This document shows, in pieces, positions 1-8,617 of a stretch of DNA of 64,000 nt (position 1 is the stretch's first letter; each line of letters opens with the position of its first letter). The notes beneath the pieces were generated by a model. The model worked only from the letters and a program-made list of their open reading frames with translations, was not told the DNA's origin and did no database searches. Position numbers and translations under genes: made by a program. The stretch comes from Ilyobacter_A sp963668015 (GTDB taxonomy: Bacteria; Fusobacteriota; Fusobacteriia; Fusobacteriales; Fusobacteriaceae): positions 124,001 through 188,000 of the forward strand of contig CAXXCR010000038.1 in NCBI GenBank assembly GCA_963668015.2, in the 5' to 3' direction.

Positions 1-1
1 T

Positions 2-91
2 AAGATGGATGTTTATGGAGCTATAGTTGGAAAGGCTCTTTACCTTGGTTCACTTGACCTTGAGGAGATAAATGAACTAGTGGAGGGGTAG
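2..91 (+). CDS. hisA: HisA C-terminal end (partial)
   Basis: The reading frame open at the left edge encodes the last 29 residues of a protein ending in YGAIVGKALYLGSLDLEE, which matches the C-terminal end of the (beta/alpha)8 isomerase HisA (phosphoribosyl-formimino-AICAR-P isomerase, histidine pathway). The stop codon lies three bases before the hisF start, as expected for a his operon in the order hisA-hisF-hisIE. The rest of the gene lies outside the window, so the call rests on a short segment plus context. Confidence 0.8.
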   Translation, partial: KMDVYGAIVGKALYLGSLDLEEINELVEG

Positions 92-94
92 ATC

Positions 95-850
95 ATGATA
101 ACTAAGAGAATAATACCATGTTTTGATGTAAAAGACGGTAGGGTTGTAAAGGGTACAAAGTTTCAGGACTTAAAAGATGTAAGCGATCCTGTGGACCTGG
201 CGATAAAATACAACGCACTTGGAGCTGACGAACTTGTATTTTATGATATAACTGCGTCACATGAAAAAAGAAAACTTTTCACAGATGTGTTGGAGAGGCT
301 TGCCAAAGAGGTGTTTATACCATTAACTGTAGGAGGGGGTATCAACACCCTAGAGGACTTCAGCAGGGTTTTAAATGCAGGTGCAGACAAGGTCAGCGTA
401 AATAGCGGTGCGGTTAAAAACCCACAGCTTATAAAAGAAGCTGCGGAAAAATTTGGTGACCAGTGTGTGGTGCTTTCTATAGATGTAAAAAGAGTGGACG
501 GTCAGTTTAAGGTGTTTATAAACGGCGGTAGAACTGATACCGGCCTGGATGCTCTGGAGTGGGCAGAACGTGGCCAGGAGCTGGGAGCCGGCGAACTGGT
601 TATAAACAGCATGGATACAGACGGGGTAAAGGAAGGGTTTGACCTGGAGATGCTGGAAGCGTTTTCTAAAGTTGTCTCGGTACCTATAATTGCGTCTGGA
701 GGAGCCGGGAAAATAGAGGATTTTGAGGACGTGTTTAAGGTTAAGGGTGTGGATGCCGGACTTGCAGCATCTGTATTCCATTTTGGTACTATTGAAATAC
801 CGGAGCTTAAAAAGTACTTAAAAGAAAAGGGAATAAGTTCTAGAATATAA
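95..850 (+). CDS. hisF: Imidazole glycerol phosphate synthase subunit HisF
   Basis: This 251-residue protein has the usual HisF length. HisF is the cyclase half of imidazole glycerol phosphate synthase, which uses ammonia from HisH to make IGP and AICAR in histidine synthesis. Family marks are the N-terminal IIPCFDVKDGRVVKG segment carrying the catalytic Asp11, the second catalytic Asp in the SIDVKR segment near residue 130, and phosphate-binding glycine loops (TVGGGI, ASGGAG). It starts three bases after the hisA stop and is followed 23 bases later by hisIE, so it is co-transcribed in a his operon that begins upstream of the window. Confidence 0.97.
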   Translation: MITKRIIPCFDVKDGRVVKGTKFQDLKDVSDPVDLAIKYNALGADELVFYDITASHEKRKLFTDVLERLAKEVFIPLTVGGGINTLEDFSRVLNAGADKVSVNSGAVKNPQLIKEAAEKFGDQCVVLSIDVKRVDGQFKVFINGGRTDTGLDALEWAERGQELGAGELVINSMDTDGVKEGFDLEMLEAFSKVVSVPIIASGGAGKIEDFEDVFKVKGVDAGLAASVFHFGTIEIPELKKYLKEKGISSRI

Positions 851-873
851 AATTATGAAAGAGGTTTTAGAAG

Positions 874-1491
874 ATGAATAAATTTATTGAAGATATAAAA
901 TTTGACGAAAACGGTTTGGTGCCTGCAATTGCTCAGGATGTGAACACAAAAAAAGTGCTTATGATGGCTTATATGAGCAAAGACAGTATAGAAAGAACCC
1001 TTGAGAGCGGACTTGCAACATATTATAGCCGTTCAAGGCAGGAGTTATGGACAAAGGGGCTTAGCTCTGGAAACACTCAAAAATTAATGAAAATGAGCTA
1101 TGACTGCGACGGAGATGCAATACTGTTGGAGGTAGAACAAAAAGGCGTGGCTTGCCATACGGGTGAGTACAGCTGTTTCTTCAACGAAGTGTTCAAAGAC
1201 GAGTCTTATTCCGAGTTCCAAATAAAAGACCTTTATGATCAGATAGTTGACAGAAAAGCAAACCCTGTGGAAGGGTCATATACAAACTATCTGTTTGACA
1301 AGGGGATAGACAAGATACTGAAAAAAGTAGGAGAGGAAAATGCAGAAGTTATAATAGCTGCTAAAAATACTGATACATCAGAGCTTCAATACGAACTTTC
1401 GGACCTTGTTTACCACGCTATGGTTTTAATGGTGGAAAGAGGGCTTAGCTTAGAAGATATAATGGAAGAACTTAAAAAAAGACACAAATAG
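874..1491 (+). CDS. hisIE: Bifunctional phosphoribosyl-AMP cyclohydrolase / phosphoribosyl-ATP pyrophosphatase
   Basis: The 205-residue protein is a HisI-HisE fusion catalysing steps 2 and 3 of histidine synthesis. Residues 1 to about 115 form the HisI cyclohydrolase domain, with metal-ligand Asp and Cys residues in SYDCDGDAILLEVEQ and GVACHTGEYSC. Residues from about 118 form the HisE pyrophosphohydrolase helix bundle (KVGEENAEVIIAAKN). The length is typical of the fused form. The ATG follows a GAGG ribosome site, and the gene sits between hisF and the histidinol phosphatase in the same operon. Confidence 0.96.
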   Translation: MNKFIEDIKFDENGLVPAIAQDVNTKKVLMMAYMSKDSIERTLESGLATYYSRSRQELWTKGLSSGNTQKLMKMSYDCDGDAILLEVEQKGVACHTGEYSCFFNEVFKDESYSEFQIKDLYDQIVDRKANPVEGSYTNYLFDKGIDKILKKVGEENAEVIIAAKNTDTSELQYELSDLVYHAMVLMVERGLSLEDIMEELKKRHK

Positions 1492-1503
1492 GGAGTGTTT
1501 TAA

Positions 1504-2295
1504 ATGTATGATTATCACATACACTCGGATTTTTCAGAAGACAGCAGCTCCAAAATGGAGGACATGGTAAAGGGAGCTATTCAATGTGGAGCAAAGGAGA
1601 TATGCTTCACTGAGCACAAAGAGTTTGACTATCCTGTGGACGAGCTGGAATTTGATTTAGATCTTGTTGAATATGAGAAAGAGTTTTGCAGGCTTAAAGA
1701 AAAATACAGAGAAAAGATCATTATGAAAATTGGAGTGGAACTTGGACTTCAAAAACATATACTTAGTGAGTGTCAGGAATTTGTGGATAAATTTTCTTTT
1801 GATTTTGTCATAGCTTCACAGCACTGTATGAATAAAAAAGATCTGTACTATATGAAGCTGGAAGAAAAGGATGTTAAAGGGGCTTTTGACAGCTATTTTG
1901 AGGAGCTCTATTATGATATAAGTAATTTTAAGGATTTTGATGTTTTGGGCCACCTTGACCTTATCAGGCGTTATACAAAAGAGGCTCAAGCCTATGACAT
2001 ATCAAAATCTTATTCTGAGATAGAGGAGATATTTAGATATCTGGTAGACAACGGGAAAGGTATAGAGATAAATTCCGGCGGGCTACACTATCCCAGTAAA
2101 CTTTTGAATCCAAGTGAGGATATACTGAAAATTTATAAAAATTTGGGCGGAGAGGTTATAACCTTTGGTTCTGACGCACACAGCCCTGATAAGGTTCTAA
2201 GCCACTACGATGATACGATCAAACTGCTAAAAGACCTTGGATTTAAATATATTTCAACTTTTACAAACAGAAAACTAGATTTTATAAAAATTTAA
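1504..2295 (+). CDS. hisJ: PHP-family histidinol-phosphatase
   Basis: The 263-residue protein belongs to the PHP phosphoesterase family and is most likely histidinol-phosphatase of the HisJ/HisK type, which dephosphorylates histidinol phosphate late in histidine synthesis. Metal-binding motifs are visible: DYHIHSDFSEDS near the N terminus, TEHKEFDYP near residue 36, and GSDAHSPDKV near the C terminus. It follows hisIE by 12 bases with a GGGAG ribosome site and is the last gene of the operon, ending in a strong hairpin. A generic PHP esterase cannot be excluded, but the his context supports the call. Confidence 0.88.
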   Translation: MYDYHIHSDFSEDSSSKMEDMVKGAIQCGAKEICFTEHKEFDYPVDELEFDLDLVEYEKEFCRLKEKYREKIIMKIGVELGLQKHILSECQEFVDKFSFDFVIASQHCMNKKDLYYMKLEEKDVKGAFDSYFEELYYDISNFKDFDVLGHLDLIRRYTKEAQAYDISKSYSEIEEIFRYLVDNGKGIEINSGGLHYPSKLLNPSEDILKIYKNLGGEVITFGSDAHSPDKVLSHYDDTIKLLKDLGFKYISTFTNRKLDFIKI

Positions 2296-2318
2296 GCGGG
2301 CCTTAGCCCGCTTATTTT
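2294..2318. terminator. Bidirectional terminator, hisJ / nuclease
   Basis: AAGCGGGC, loop CTTA, GCCCGCTT: a perfect 8-bp stem followed by a T-rich tail. It lies between convergent genes and overlaps the stop region of the minus-strand nuclease gene, so it probably serves both. Confidence 0.85.
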
Positions 2319-2788
2319 TGTTTTCTATGTATCCAGGGAGCCGTGGGATTATCCTTGGCCCACAGGCCGAGATGTTTTTTTCTGGCGTAAGCTTCCAAAA
2401 TTTTAAAGCTTAGTTCATTCTTGGCATAAGATCGGTACCACCAAGCAGTACCGTTTAAAAGCATTCTTTGGTTTAATACAGTTCCGTCGTCTAATACTAC
2501 AATTCCTATAAGTCTTCCATATTGATCAGTGTATTTTACATATACAGTAACAGGTTTTATTTTTGTAAGAGATGAAACAAATTTTTTTGCCTTTTTCCCG
2601 TAGTCTTGATCTAGCTCTGGGGAATCAACCCCGTATAACCTTATTTTCAAAAGCTTTCCCCTATTTTTTAGCCAAAGGGTGTCCCCATCAACTACTCTGT
2701 GAACTGTTCCGGATATTTTTTCGGAAAAACTTAAAGTGTAGATAAGAAAAAAGAATAAAATCAGCTTGTTCAAATGATTACCTACCAT
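2312..2788 (-). CDS. Secreted thermonuclease-family (SNase-like) nuclease
   Basis: This 158-residue protein has a hydrophobic N-terminal segment (about residues 7-22) that looks like a signal peptide, followed by a staphylococcal-nuclease OB-fold. Typical pieces are GTVHRVVDGDTLWL, KIRLYGVDSPELDQ and QYGRLIGIVVL, which carry the Asp, Arg and Glu positions used by calcium-dependent nucleases. It probably cleaves DNA or RNA outside the cytoplasm. Its start overlaps the stop of the upstream DUF1499 gene by seven bases, implying translational coupling; a TTG start about 15 bases downstream is an alternative. Substrate choice cannot be read from sequence. Confidence 0.88.
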   Translation of the reverse strand: MVGNHLNKLILFFFLIYTLSFSEKISGTVHRVVDGDTLWLKNRGKLLKIRLYGVDSPELDQDYGKKAKKFVSSLTKIKPVTVYVKYTDQYGRLIGIVVLDDGTVLNQRMLLNGTAWWYRSYAKNELSFKILEAYARKKHLGLWAKDNPTAPWIHRKQK

Positions 2789-3249
2789 ACCCTAAAAGGT
2801 TCCTTTTTCTGATTATAGTATTTCTCTTTAAATTTATTGTACCTTGCCGCATTTTTTCCGAAGTCATAGAATCCCACTCTGGAGGCGGAACGGTAGTGTA
2901 TCTCTCTGGCTTCCTCGTCAAAATAGAACTCTATATCATCCTTAAATTTGAGTTGAGTGTGCGTATCTACAGCATAGATATAATTTTTCTCCACCTTTTT
3001 AACCTTTATGCTGTCAAAGCCTGCAAGTGTTTTGATGACCCTCATTTTACTTTTCTCCAAGTCTCTTTTATAAAATTTCAGAGGCTGAACTTTTTTATCT
3101 AGATCTATTGTTTGAGAAGAAACCCCTGTTTTAGACTTAGGTAGCTTCGAGAGCTGTCCATAGCTGATACCTAAATTTGCAGGTGGGGTAAAATTCTTTA
3201 GGGATGTAAAGAAAAGTCCAATTATCAAGATAACAACGAAAAACTTCAA
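2782..3249 (-). CDS. DUF1499 family protein, membrane-anchored or secreted
   Basis: The 155-residue protein begins with a short hydrophobic stretch (MKFFVVILIIGLFF) and contains the signature pattern of DUF1499: RVIKTLAGFDSIKV, then NYIYAVDTHTQLKF, then DDIEFYFDEEAREIHYR and SASRVGFYDFGKNAARY. The function of this family is not established. It is the first gene of a two-gene minus-strand unit with the nuclease, with overlapping ends. The start follows a short AAGGAG site. Family assignment is from remembered motif order, without a profile search. Confidence 0.8.
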   Translation of the reverse strand: MKFFVVILIIGLFFTSLKNFTPPANLGISYGQLSKLPKSKTGVSSQTIDLDKKVQPLKFYKRDLEKSKMRVIKTLAGFDSIKVKKVEKNYIYAVDTHTQLKFKDDIEFYFDEEAREIHYRSASRVGFYDFGKNAARYNKFKEKYYNQKKEPFRVW

Positions 3250-3403
3250 TTATACCAACTCCTTTAAAAAATAACTTTTTCAATCTGAATAATTATGATC
3301 AAGCAGAAATTATTTTATTGGATATTAAAATATCGGGATAAAAAACGCGTGAAAACATCAGGGTATAAATTTATATGTATTATTAGAACTTAGTCGCGTA
3401 AAT

Positions 3404-3427
3404 CCTCTTAGATTAAGAGGTTTTTAT
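3404..3427 (+). terminator. Leader hairpin upstream of the macro-domain gene
   Basis: CCTCTTA, loop GAT, TAAGAGG, then five T: a compact 7-bp rho-independent terminator shape. It reads on the plus strand, yet no plus-strand gene lies just upstream (the neighbour upstream is transcribed the other way). It may therefore end a short leader transcript or act as an attenuator for the macro-domain gene that starts 50 bases later. Confidence 0.55.
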
Positions 3428-3475
3428 AATAAAACCTGTATATTATAGGTGAAATATGTTGAAAGGGGGCCGTAT

Positions 3476-4003
3476 ATGTTTTGGGATAAGATAGAGATAA
3501 TAATTGGGGATATAACAGAGCAAAAAGTGGATGTAATTGTTAATGCTGCAAATACCAGTCTTTTGGGAGGGGGTGGAGTAGATGGGGCCATACACCGTGC
3601 TGCAGGGCCGCAACTTTTAGAAGAGTGTAGGGGTTTAAGCGGGTGTAAAACTGGGGAAGCCAAGACAACCAAAGGCTATAATCTGTATGCAAAATATGTG
3701 GTTCACACTGCTGGTCCCGTATGGCAGGGAGGTTGCTCAGGAGAGAGCGGGTTGCTCAGAAATTCATATGTGAACTCACTCAAAGAGGCTGCCAAAGTGG
3801 GAGCTAAAAGCATAGCTTTTCCATCAATAAGTACAGGGGTGTATGGGTATCCTCTGAAAAAAGCAAGCAAGGTAGCCCTCGGGGCTATAGGAGAATTTTT
3901 TGATCTAGGTGTGGGGAATAATATAGAAAAAATATATATTGTTTGTTTTGACGATAATACATATAAACATTATATGGAGGGGCTCCTCCAATTGAAAGGT
4001 TAG
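3476..4003 (+). CDS. Macro-domain protein (ADP-ribose binding / O-acetyl-ADP-ribose deacetylase-like)
   Basis: The 175-residue protein is a stand-alone macro domain of the YmdB/MacroD type, which binds ADP-ribose and often removes acetyl or ADP-ribosyl groups. The key motifs are GDITEQKVDVIVNAAN near the N terminus, the glycine loop LLGGGGVDGAIHRAAG, and the distal phosphate loop SISTGVYGYPL. An in-frame GTG lies 27 bases upstream, but a GGGGG ribosome site seven bases before this ATG decides the start. It is followed eight bases later by pcm, so the two probably form one unit with a damage-repair theme (inference). Confidence 0.93.
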   Translation: MFWDKIEIIIGDITEQKVDVIVNAANTSLLGGGGVDGAIHRAAGPQLLEECRGLSGCKTGEAKTTKGYNLYAKYVVHTAGPVWQGGCSGESGLLRNSYVNSLKEAAKVGAKSIAFPSISTGVYGYPLKKASKVALGAIGEFFDLGVGNNIEKIYIVCFDDNTYKHYMEGLLQLKG

Positions 4004-4011
4004 GGAATGTC

Positions 4012-4647
4012 ATGTACGAAGATATTAGGCGGGATATGGTGAAAAATCAGATAGAGAGAAGGGGTGTGAGCGACCCCAAGGTTTTAAGAGCCGTGGAAAA
4101 AGTCCCGAGGCACCTTTTTGTTCCTCCTGGATATATGGAGTATTCGTATTCTGACAGGCCGCTTCCTATAGGTGACGGTCAAACTATTTCACAGCCGTAT
4201 ATAGTTGCATATATGACAGAGGTGTTGGAGATAAAAAAATGGCACAGGGTACTTGAAATCGGGACCGGTTCCGGGTACCAGACTGCAGTTTTGGCCGAAC
4301 TTTCTTATAGGGTGTATACTGTGGAAATTATAGAGGAGCTGCAGGAAAAGGCCAAGGTGGTGTTAGATGGGCTTGGGTATAAGAATATAGAGTATGTCGT
4401 AGGAGACGGTTATGAGGGATATGAACAAGAGGCTCCATATGATAGGATAATATTGACAGCTGCCCCTAAAGAGATACCGGAAAAGCTATTACAGCAGCTT
4501 GCATTTGGTGGGAAAATAGTGCTTCCTGTAGGCGCTTCCTATTATCAGGAGCTTGTTTTGATTGAAAAAAACAGGCTAGGTGAGATACAAATAATTCCGT
4601 TGATGGCTGTAAGTTTTGTGCCGATGGTAAAGCAGTATCAAATATAA
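4012..4647 (+). CDS. pcm: Protein-L-isoaspartate O-methyltransferase
   Basis: The 211-residue protein matches PCMT, which uses S-adenosylmethionine to methylate isoaspartyl residues in aged proteins so that they can be repaired. Seen in the sequence are the substrate-side motif DGQTISQPYIVAYMTE, the SAM-binding motif I VLEIGTGSGYQTAVLAEL, and the following acidic residue in YTVEIIEEL. Length is normal. It lies eight bases after the macro-domain gene. The unit ends at the palindrome at 4741-4771. Confidence 0.95.
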   Translation: MYEDIRRDMVKNQIERRGVSDPKVLRAVEKVPRHLFVPPGYMEYSYSDRPLPIGDGQTISQPYIVAYMTEVLEIKKWHRVLEIGTGSGYQTAVLAELSYRVYTVEIIEELQEKAKVVLDGLGYKNIEYVVGDGYEGYEQEAPYDRIILTAAPKEIPEKLLQQLAFGGKIVLPVGASYYQELVLIEKNRLGEIQIIPLMAVSFVPMVKQYQI

Positions 4648-4740
4648 ATGTTTCCTTATGATTTTGATAATAACTTTCTATACTGTGTTTTAAAATATTT
4701 TGTCAATTTCGTAAAGTTTAGCTTTTTCTTTTTAGAGTTG

Positions 4741-4771
4741 AGTAAGTCACGCCTAAAAGGCGTGCCTTACT
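4741..4771. terminator. Bidirectional terminator, pcm / RND transporter
   Basis: A 14-bp stem with one mismatch (AGTAAGTCACGCCT against AGGCGTGCCTTACT) and a three-base loop, followed by T residues on the plus strand. It separates convergent genes and overlaps the last codons of the RND gene. Confidence 0.75.
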
Positions 4772-7340
4772 TTTTGAAAAGATATTTTTTTAGAGGCTTT
4801 ATCGTAGCTGGTAATATCATAAGAGTTGCCACTGAAGAGATTATAAGTATCACAGAAATAAGTATCCCCACTGTCTTATATGGAACAAGTGGCGCTATGA
4901 TAAGAGGAAGAAAAGCAATTGAAATTATTAGAGCGTTTCTACTGATAGCCCTTGCGGGTTCATTGAACATCTTATTAATTGCATAAGTCCAATCGGGGGT
5001 TTCGTCATACACTTCTAAAAATCTTTTTATAAAGTGGATGGCGAAATCTATGGAAAGCCCAAGGGTTAGTGACGACAATACTGCCACGGGCATGTCGTAG
5101 CTTTTACCTGTAATTCCTACCATACCATATGAGAAGAGTACCGTGATGCTGAGAGGAATCATACTCAGTAAACCCCAGAGAGGTGATCTGAATAAGAAGC
5201 ACATCATTAAAAATACCATTACAAATGAACCAAGCAGTGAGAATAGCATACCTTTAACCATTTCATCTTGCCAAACTACATTTACATATGTAAGACCAGC
5301 CCAGTGAAGCTTTATATTTTCTGGAGCTGGGTTTTTCTCAACCCACTCTTCTACCCTCTTTTTGACATTTTGCATACTCTGGTTATCCCCGTTCTTTAAC
5401 TGTAGCCACATATTCGTCTTTTCGTAGCTGGGATTTACAAAATGCCAAAGCATATTTGGGTTGTGGCTGTTTTGCAAAGAGATAAGCGACTGTGCCACTG
5501 CGGAGTTGCTGTCTGGTATTTTGTAAAACTCCTCTTTTCCCTCTAAAAGCTCCATATAAACTTTTTTGACTATGTCACTCAAAGAATTTATCTTTCCTAC
5601 GTTTTCATATTGCTTCATAGAGGTCTTCAGATTATCTAGGTACCTGAGTGTTGACGGTTTTTTAAAGGTTTGCTGTGCAGCTTCCATATCATCTAAAATA
5701 TAGTAGAAGTCTTCCAAATCAAAATAGTAGTTTGTTTCCAGAATATCTGACACGTGCATTTTAACGGCAGATATAAAATCTTTTGTTGAATACCTATTTT
5801 CAAGTAATGCGGAATTAAATTCATTTTTAATCTTTCCTTTTATATTTTCATATTCATCGTCTTTGATTATGTCTTTGAAATCATCAAGTTCGTTTTCCAA
5901 CTTTCTTTTTACAGAAAGAAGTTCTTCTTCTGTATATATTTTTTCCCAAACCATATAGGCCATATACGTCCCACCAAAATGTTCGTTAAGCACCTTGTCG
6001 GCAACTCTTATTGGATGCTTTGACTCAAACCACTTTACCGGGTTGTCGTTTATAGTAATTTTTGTAAGGCCGTATACTGAAATTAAAATTATTAGTAGTG
6101 TAGCAAACAGTATGTTCCTGCTGTTTTTCAGAACTAGGTTTGAATTTTTTTTCAGGACTGTGCCCAAGAAATTTTCTGAACTCTCTTCGGTTTTGGTGCC
6201 AAATTTGTTAAGTGATTTTTCTTTTACAAACAACATTATATACGCCGGTATAAACGTAACAGTCAATACCCAGGCAAGCGCTATACCAAAGGCTACAAAT
6301 AGCCCAAAAACTCTAACAGGAGGTATAGGTGTAAGTGCAAGTGATGCAAAACCAACACAGGTCGTAAGAGAGGTATAGAGCATAGGGACAAAGAGCTCAT
6401 TCATTACCTGGATTATGGTATCTTTTTTGTTGTTAAAGCTGGGGTATAGGTCATAAAATTCGCTGAGTATATGAACCGAATCTGTTACTGCGATTGGCAT
6501 GAGAAATATTGGTATCATAGAGCTCATTATATGAACTCGAAACCCCATTCCGATTAATATCCCCATTGTAACCACTACACTGATAATTGCCACTATCATC
6601 GGAGAGATTATAAGGATTGTTTTTTTGAAAAATACCTTTAAGAGGATGAAAATTATGAGCATAGCAAGTGGTGCAGACACTGCCATCTGTTTGAACATCT
6701 GAACTCCGAATGTATCTTCTGCAACGGGTAGTCCGCTTATATGGTATTCCTCCTCTTTGTCCAATTCGTCTATGAGTTCACCTATTTTTTTAGATATCTC
6801 ATAACTTATATCTTTTGATTCCAGCGGGATATATAGAGCTAAAGCCTTGCCGTCTTCTGATACCAAGGTCCCTTGCAAGATTGGGTTTGACATTATTTTG
6901 TCTCTAACAGCCAGTGCTTCGGCTTGGTTTTTAGGAGGGCTGTTCATAAGCCATTCAAATTTGATAGCCCCTAGACCTGCCTGCTCGATATTATCCTGAG
7001 TAGATGGTGCGATGATATCCTCTGTTACGACTCCTGGGAACTTTTCTATTTTTTTTGTCAGGGAAAATACATTTGCCAAGGTTTTTTGGTTGAAAACCCC
7101 GTACTCACTTTTCTCATTTACAACTCCAACTATTAACATATCGTAAAGGGAAAACTCTTTTTTTACCTGTGAGTGCAAAACCCTGACAGGAGTATCCTCG
7201 CTGAGCATGTTTTCTGGATCTGTATCTATTTTCATTTTAGGTATAAAAAATCCGCAGGCTACTGTAAGTATCAGGAAAAAAGCGATTATGGATTTTGTAT
7301 GAACTATGGAAAATTTTATAAATTTTTTTTTCATTTCCAT
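4767..7340 (-). CDS. RND-superfamily transporter (MMPL / HAE3 type)
   Basis: The roughly 857-residue inner-membrane protein has the two-fold repeat of RND exporters: one N-terminal membrane helix, a large periplasmic loop, a block of about five helices near residues 215-375, a helix near 415, a second loop, and a final block of helices to the C terminus. A conserved acidic region (LSLTLGLSIDFAIHFIKR) lies in the second block, as in MMPL/HAE3 proteins. An AGAGGTG ribosome site supports the ATG at 7340 rather than an in-frame GTG at 7349. It is the last gene of a three-gene unit with an outer-membrane barrel and a LolA-like protein, which suggests moving a hydrophobic molecule or lipid across the envelope. 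Substrate is unknown. Confidence 0.92.
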   Translation of the reverse strand: MEMKKKFIKFSIVHTKSIIAFFLILTVACGFFIPKMKIDTDPENMLSEDTPVRVLHSQVKKEFSLYDMLIVGVVNEKSEYGVFNQKTLANVFSLTKKIEKFPGVVTEDIIAPSTQDNIEQAGLGAIKFEWLMNSPPKNQAEALAVRDKIMSNPILQGTLVSEDGKALALYIPLESKDISYEISKKIGELIDELDKEEEYHISGLPVAEDTFGVQMFKQMAVSAPLAMLIIFILLKVFFKKTILIISPMIVAIISVVVTMGILIGMGFRVHIMSSMIPIFLMPIAVTDSVHILSEFYDLYPSFNNKKDTIIQVMNELFVPMLYTSLTTCVGFASLALTPIPPVRVFGLFVAFGIALAWVLTVTFIPAYIMLFVKEKSLNKFGTKTEESSENFLGTVLKKNSNLVLKNSRNILFATLLIILISVYGLTKITINDNPVKWFESKHPIRVADKVLNEHFGGTYMAYMVWEKIYTEEELLSVKRKLENELDDFKDIIKDDEYENIKGKIKNEFNSALLENRYSTKDFISAVKMHVSDILETNYYFDLEDFYYILDDMEAAQQTFKKPSTLRYLDNLKTSMKQYENVGKINSLSDIVKKVYMELLEGKEEFYKIPDSNSAVAQSLISLQNSHNPNMLWHFVNPSYEKTNMWLQLKNGDNQSMQNVKKRVEEWVEKNPAPENIKLHWAGLTYVNVVWQDEMVKGMLFSLLGSFVMVFLMMCFLFRSPLWGLLSMIPLSITVLFSYGMVGITGKSYDMPVAVLSSLTLGLSIDFAIHFIKRFLEVYDETPDWTYAINKMFNEPARAISRNALIISIAFLPLIIAPLVPYKTVGILISVILIISSVATLMILPATIKPLKKYLFKK

Positions 7341-7362
7341 CAATGTCACCTCTTGTCATAAA

Positions 7363-8607
7363 TTAGAAACTATAGCGTATCCTCACATAGGAGTTTGAAT
7401 TGTTTTCCAGCTGGCTGAAAAAAGTATGAGGGTACTCACCATAAAATATATTTGCTCCTCCCGATATCTCTATATGGTCATTAAAGTCATATGAAATATC
7501 AGGGTTAATGAATCCGTCGTTGTCGGTAGGGGAGTGGTAAGAAAAAAGACTTAATTTGAGAGTTTGTTTTTTCAAGAGTTTAGTGAGTCTCAATGCAAAA
7601 AGACTCCTGTTTTTATCTGTGGAGTAATCTTTGAACTCTGCTGGAGTGGTATCCGAATACTTTCCGTAGTCTAGCATGTGCTCTAAATAATACTGGACTC
7701 CTATTGTCAGGTCCGTAGAAAGCTCCCTTGTATAGCCCAGAATCAATTTCATAAATGAATTCGGGATATAAAATTTATCGCCGTCACCGTCTTCTACAGA
7801 ATCCTCGTACCCTATCTCTGCATTACCTATCCCGTCAAAAATATTTCCAACCCAGCTGGCACCATACAGATTTACCCTGGGAAAGGTGTACTCGGTACCG
7901 GAGTTGTTTAAATTCGGAGCTTTATAAAACCCTCTGTAGGCATACAGGGCCAGTTCGTTTCCAGAAATATCCTTCCTCAGCCTCAGGGCAACTTCGGTAT
8001 TGGATGGTTTTGATGTGGGTTCGTTTGGATTTATACTGATTTCACCTGTTTCTGCATTTTTACCGGTGCCTTGGTTGAAATAGGTCAGCCTGTCACCGTC
8101 TGGGTAAGTATTGGATTCAAAATTTGGAATAAGGACCAAGTCAAGCATGATGTCTTTAGGAAACAAAGAAAGCTTAAGTGCATCTGAAGGGAGTTTCATA
8201 TACTCCATGTTTCTTCCTACAAAAAATGACTCATAGTCTTTTGGGAAGACATCATTTATAAACAAAAGGTCCCCTGTACCCCAGGTTAGGACCTGCCTAC
8301 CAGTCTTAAGTTCCCAATCAAGGCTTGGATATGATATGAAGTAAGCTTCTCTAAGATCAAGATTAAGTTCATCAGAAACAAAATCACCGTTCAGATCAAA
8401 TTTTACCTGAACTTCGCTGAAATCCCCCAGAGGCGACCAGAATTCCAGCCTGTTTCTAATTTCACCGAGCATAAGTTTATCGCTGCTGGACTCATATCTA
8501 AGTGATCCAGCCCCCTCGATAAAACCACTGCTTTCTATCTCGGATAGTTCCAAGGATAGAGCTGTACAGGAAAGAAAAACAAATAAAATAATTAATGTGT
8601 ATTTCAT
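7363..8607 (-). CDS. Outer-membrane beta-barrel protein (DUF1302-like)
   Basis: The 414-residue protein has an N-terminal signal peptide (about residues 1-18) and then alternating amphipathic strands typical of a porin-sized barrel. It ends in YVRIRYSF, where the terminal Phe fits the outer-membrane assembly signal. The segment WELKTGRQVLTWGTGDLLFINDVF (residues about 93-116) is like proteins of the DUF1302 / alginate-export group that accompany MMPL transporters. It lies 22 bases from the RND gene and 10 bases from the LolA-like gene, so the three are one operon. It may form the outer-membrane end of an export route; family name is from memory. Confidence 0.82.
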   Translation of the reverse strand: MKYTLIILFVFLSCTALSLELSEIESSGFIEGAGSLRYESSSDKLMLGEIRNRLEFWSPLGDFSEVQVKFDLNGDFVSDELNLDLREAYFISYPSLDWELKTGRQVLTWGTGDLLFINDVFPKDYESFFVGRNMEYMKLPSDALKLSLFPKDIMLDLVLIPNFESNTYPDGDRLTYFNQGTGKNAETGEISINPNEPTSKPSNTEVALRLRKDISGNELALYAYRGFYKAPNLNNSGTEYTFPRVNLYGASWVGNIFDGIGNAEIGYEDSVEDGDGDKFYIPNSFMKLILGYTRELSTDLTIGVQYYLEHMLDYGKYSDTTPAEFKDYSTDKNRSLFALRLTKLLKKQTLKLSLFSYHSPTDNDGFINPDISYDFNDHIEISGGANIFYGEYPHTFFSQLENNSNSYVRIRYSF

Positions 8608-8617
8608 AGTGGACCTC

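Noticed and set aside
4648..4986. Plus-strand open frame of 112 codons after pcm
   Set aside because: It runs antisense to the end of the RND transporter gene, has no ribosome site and crosses the bidirectional terminator.
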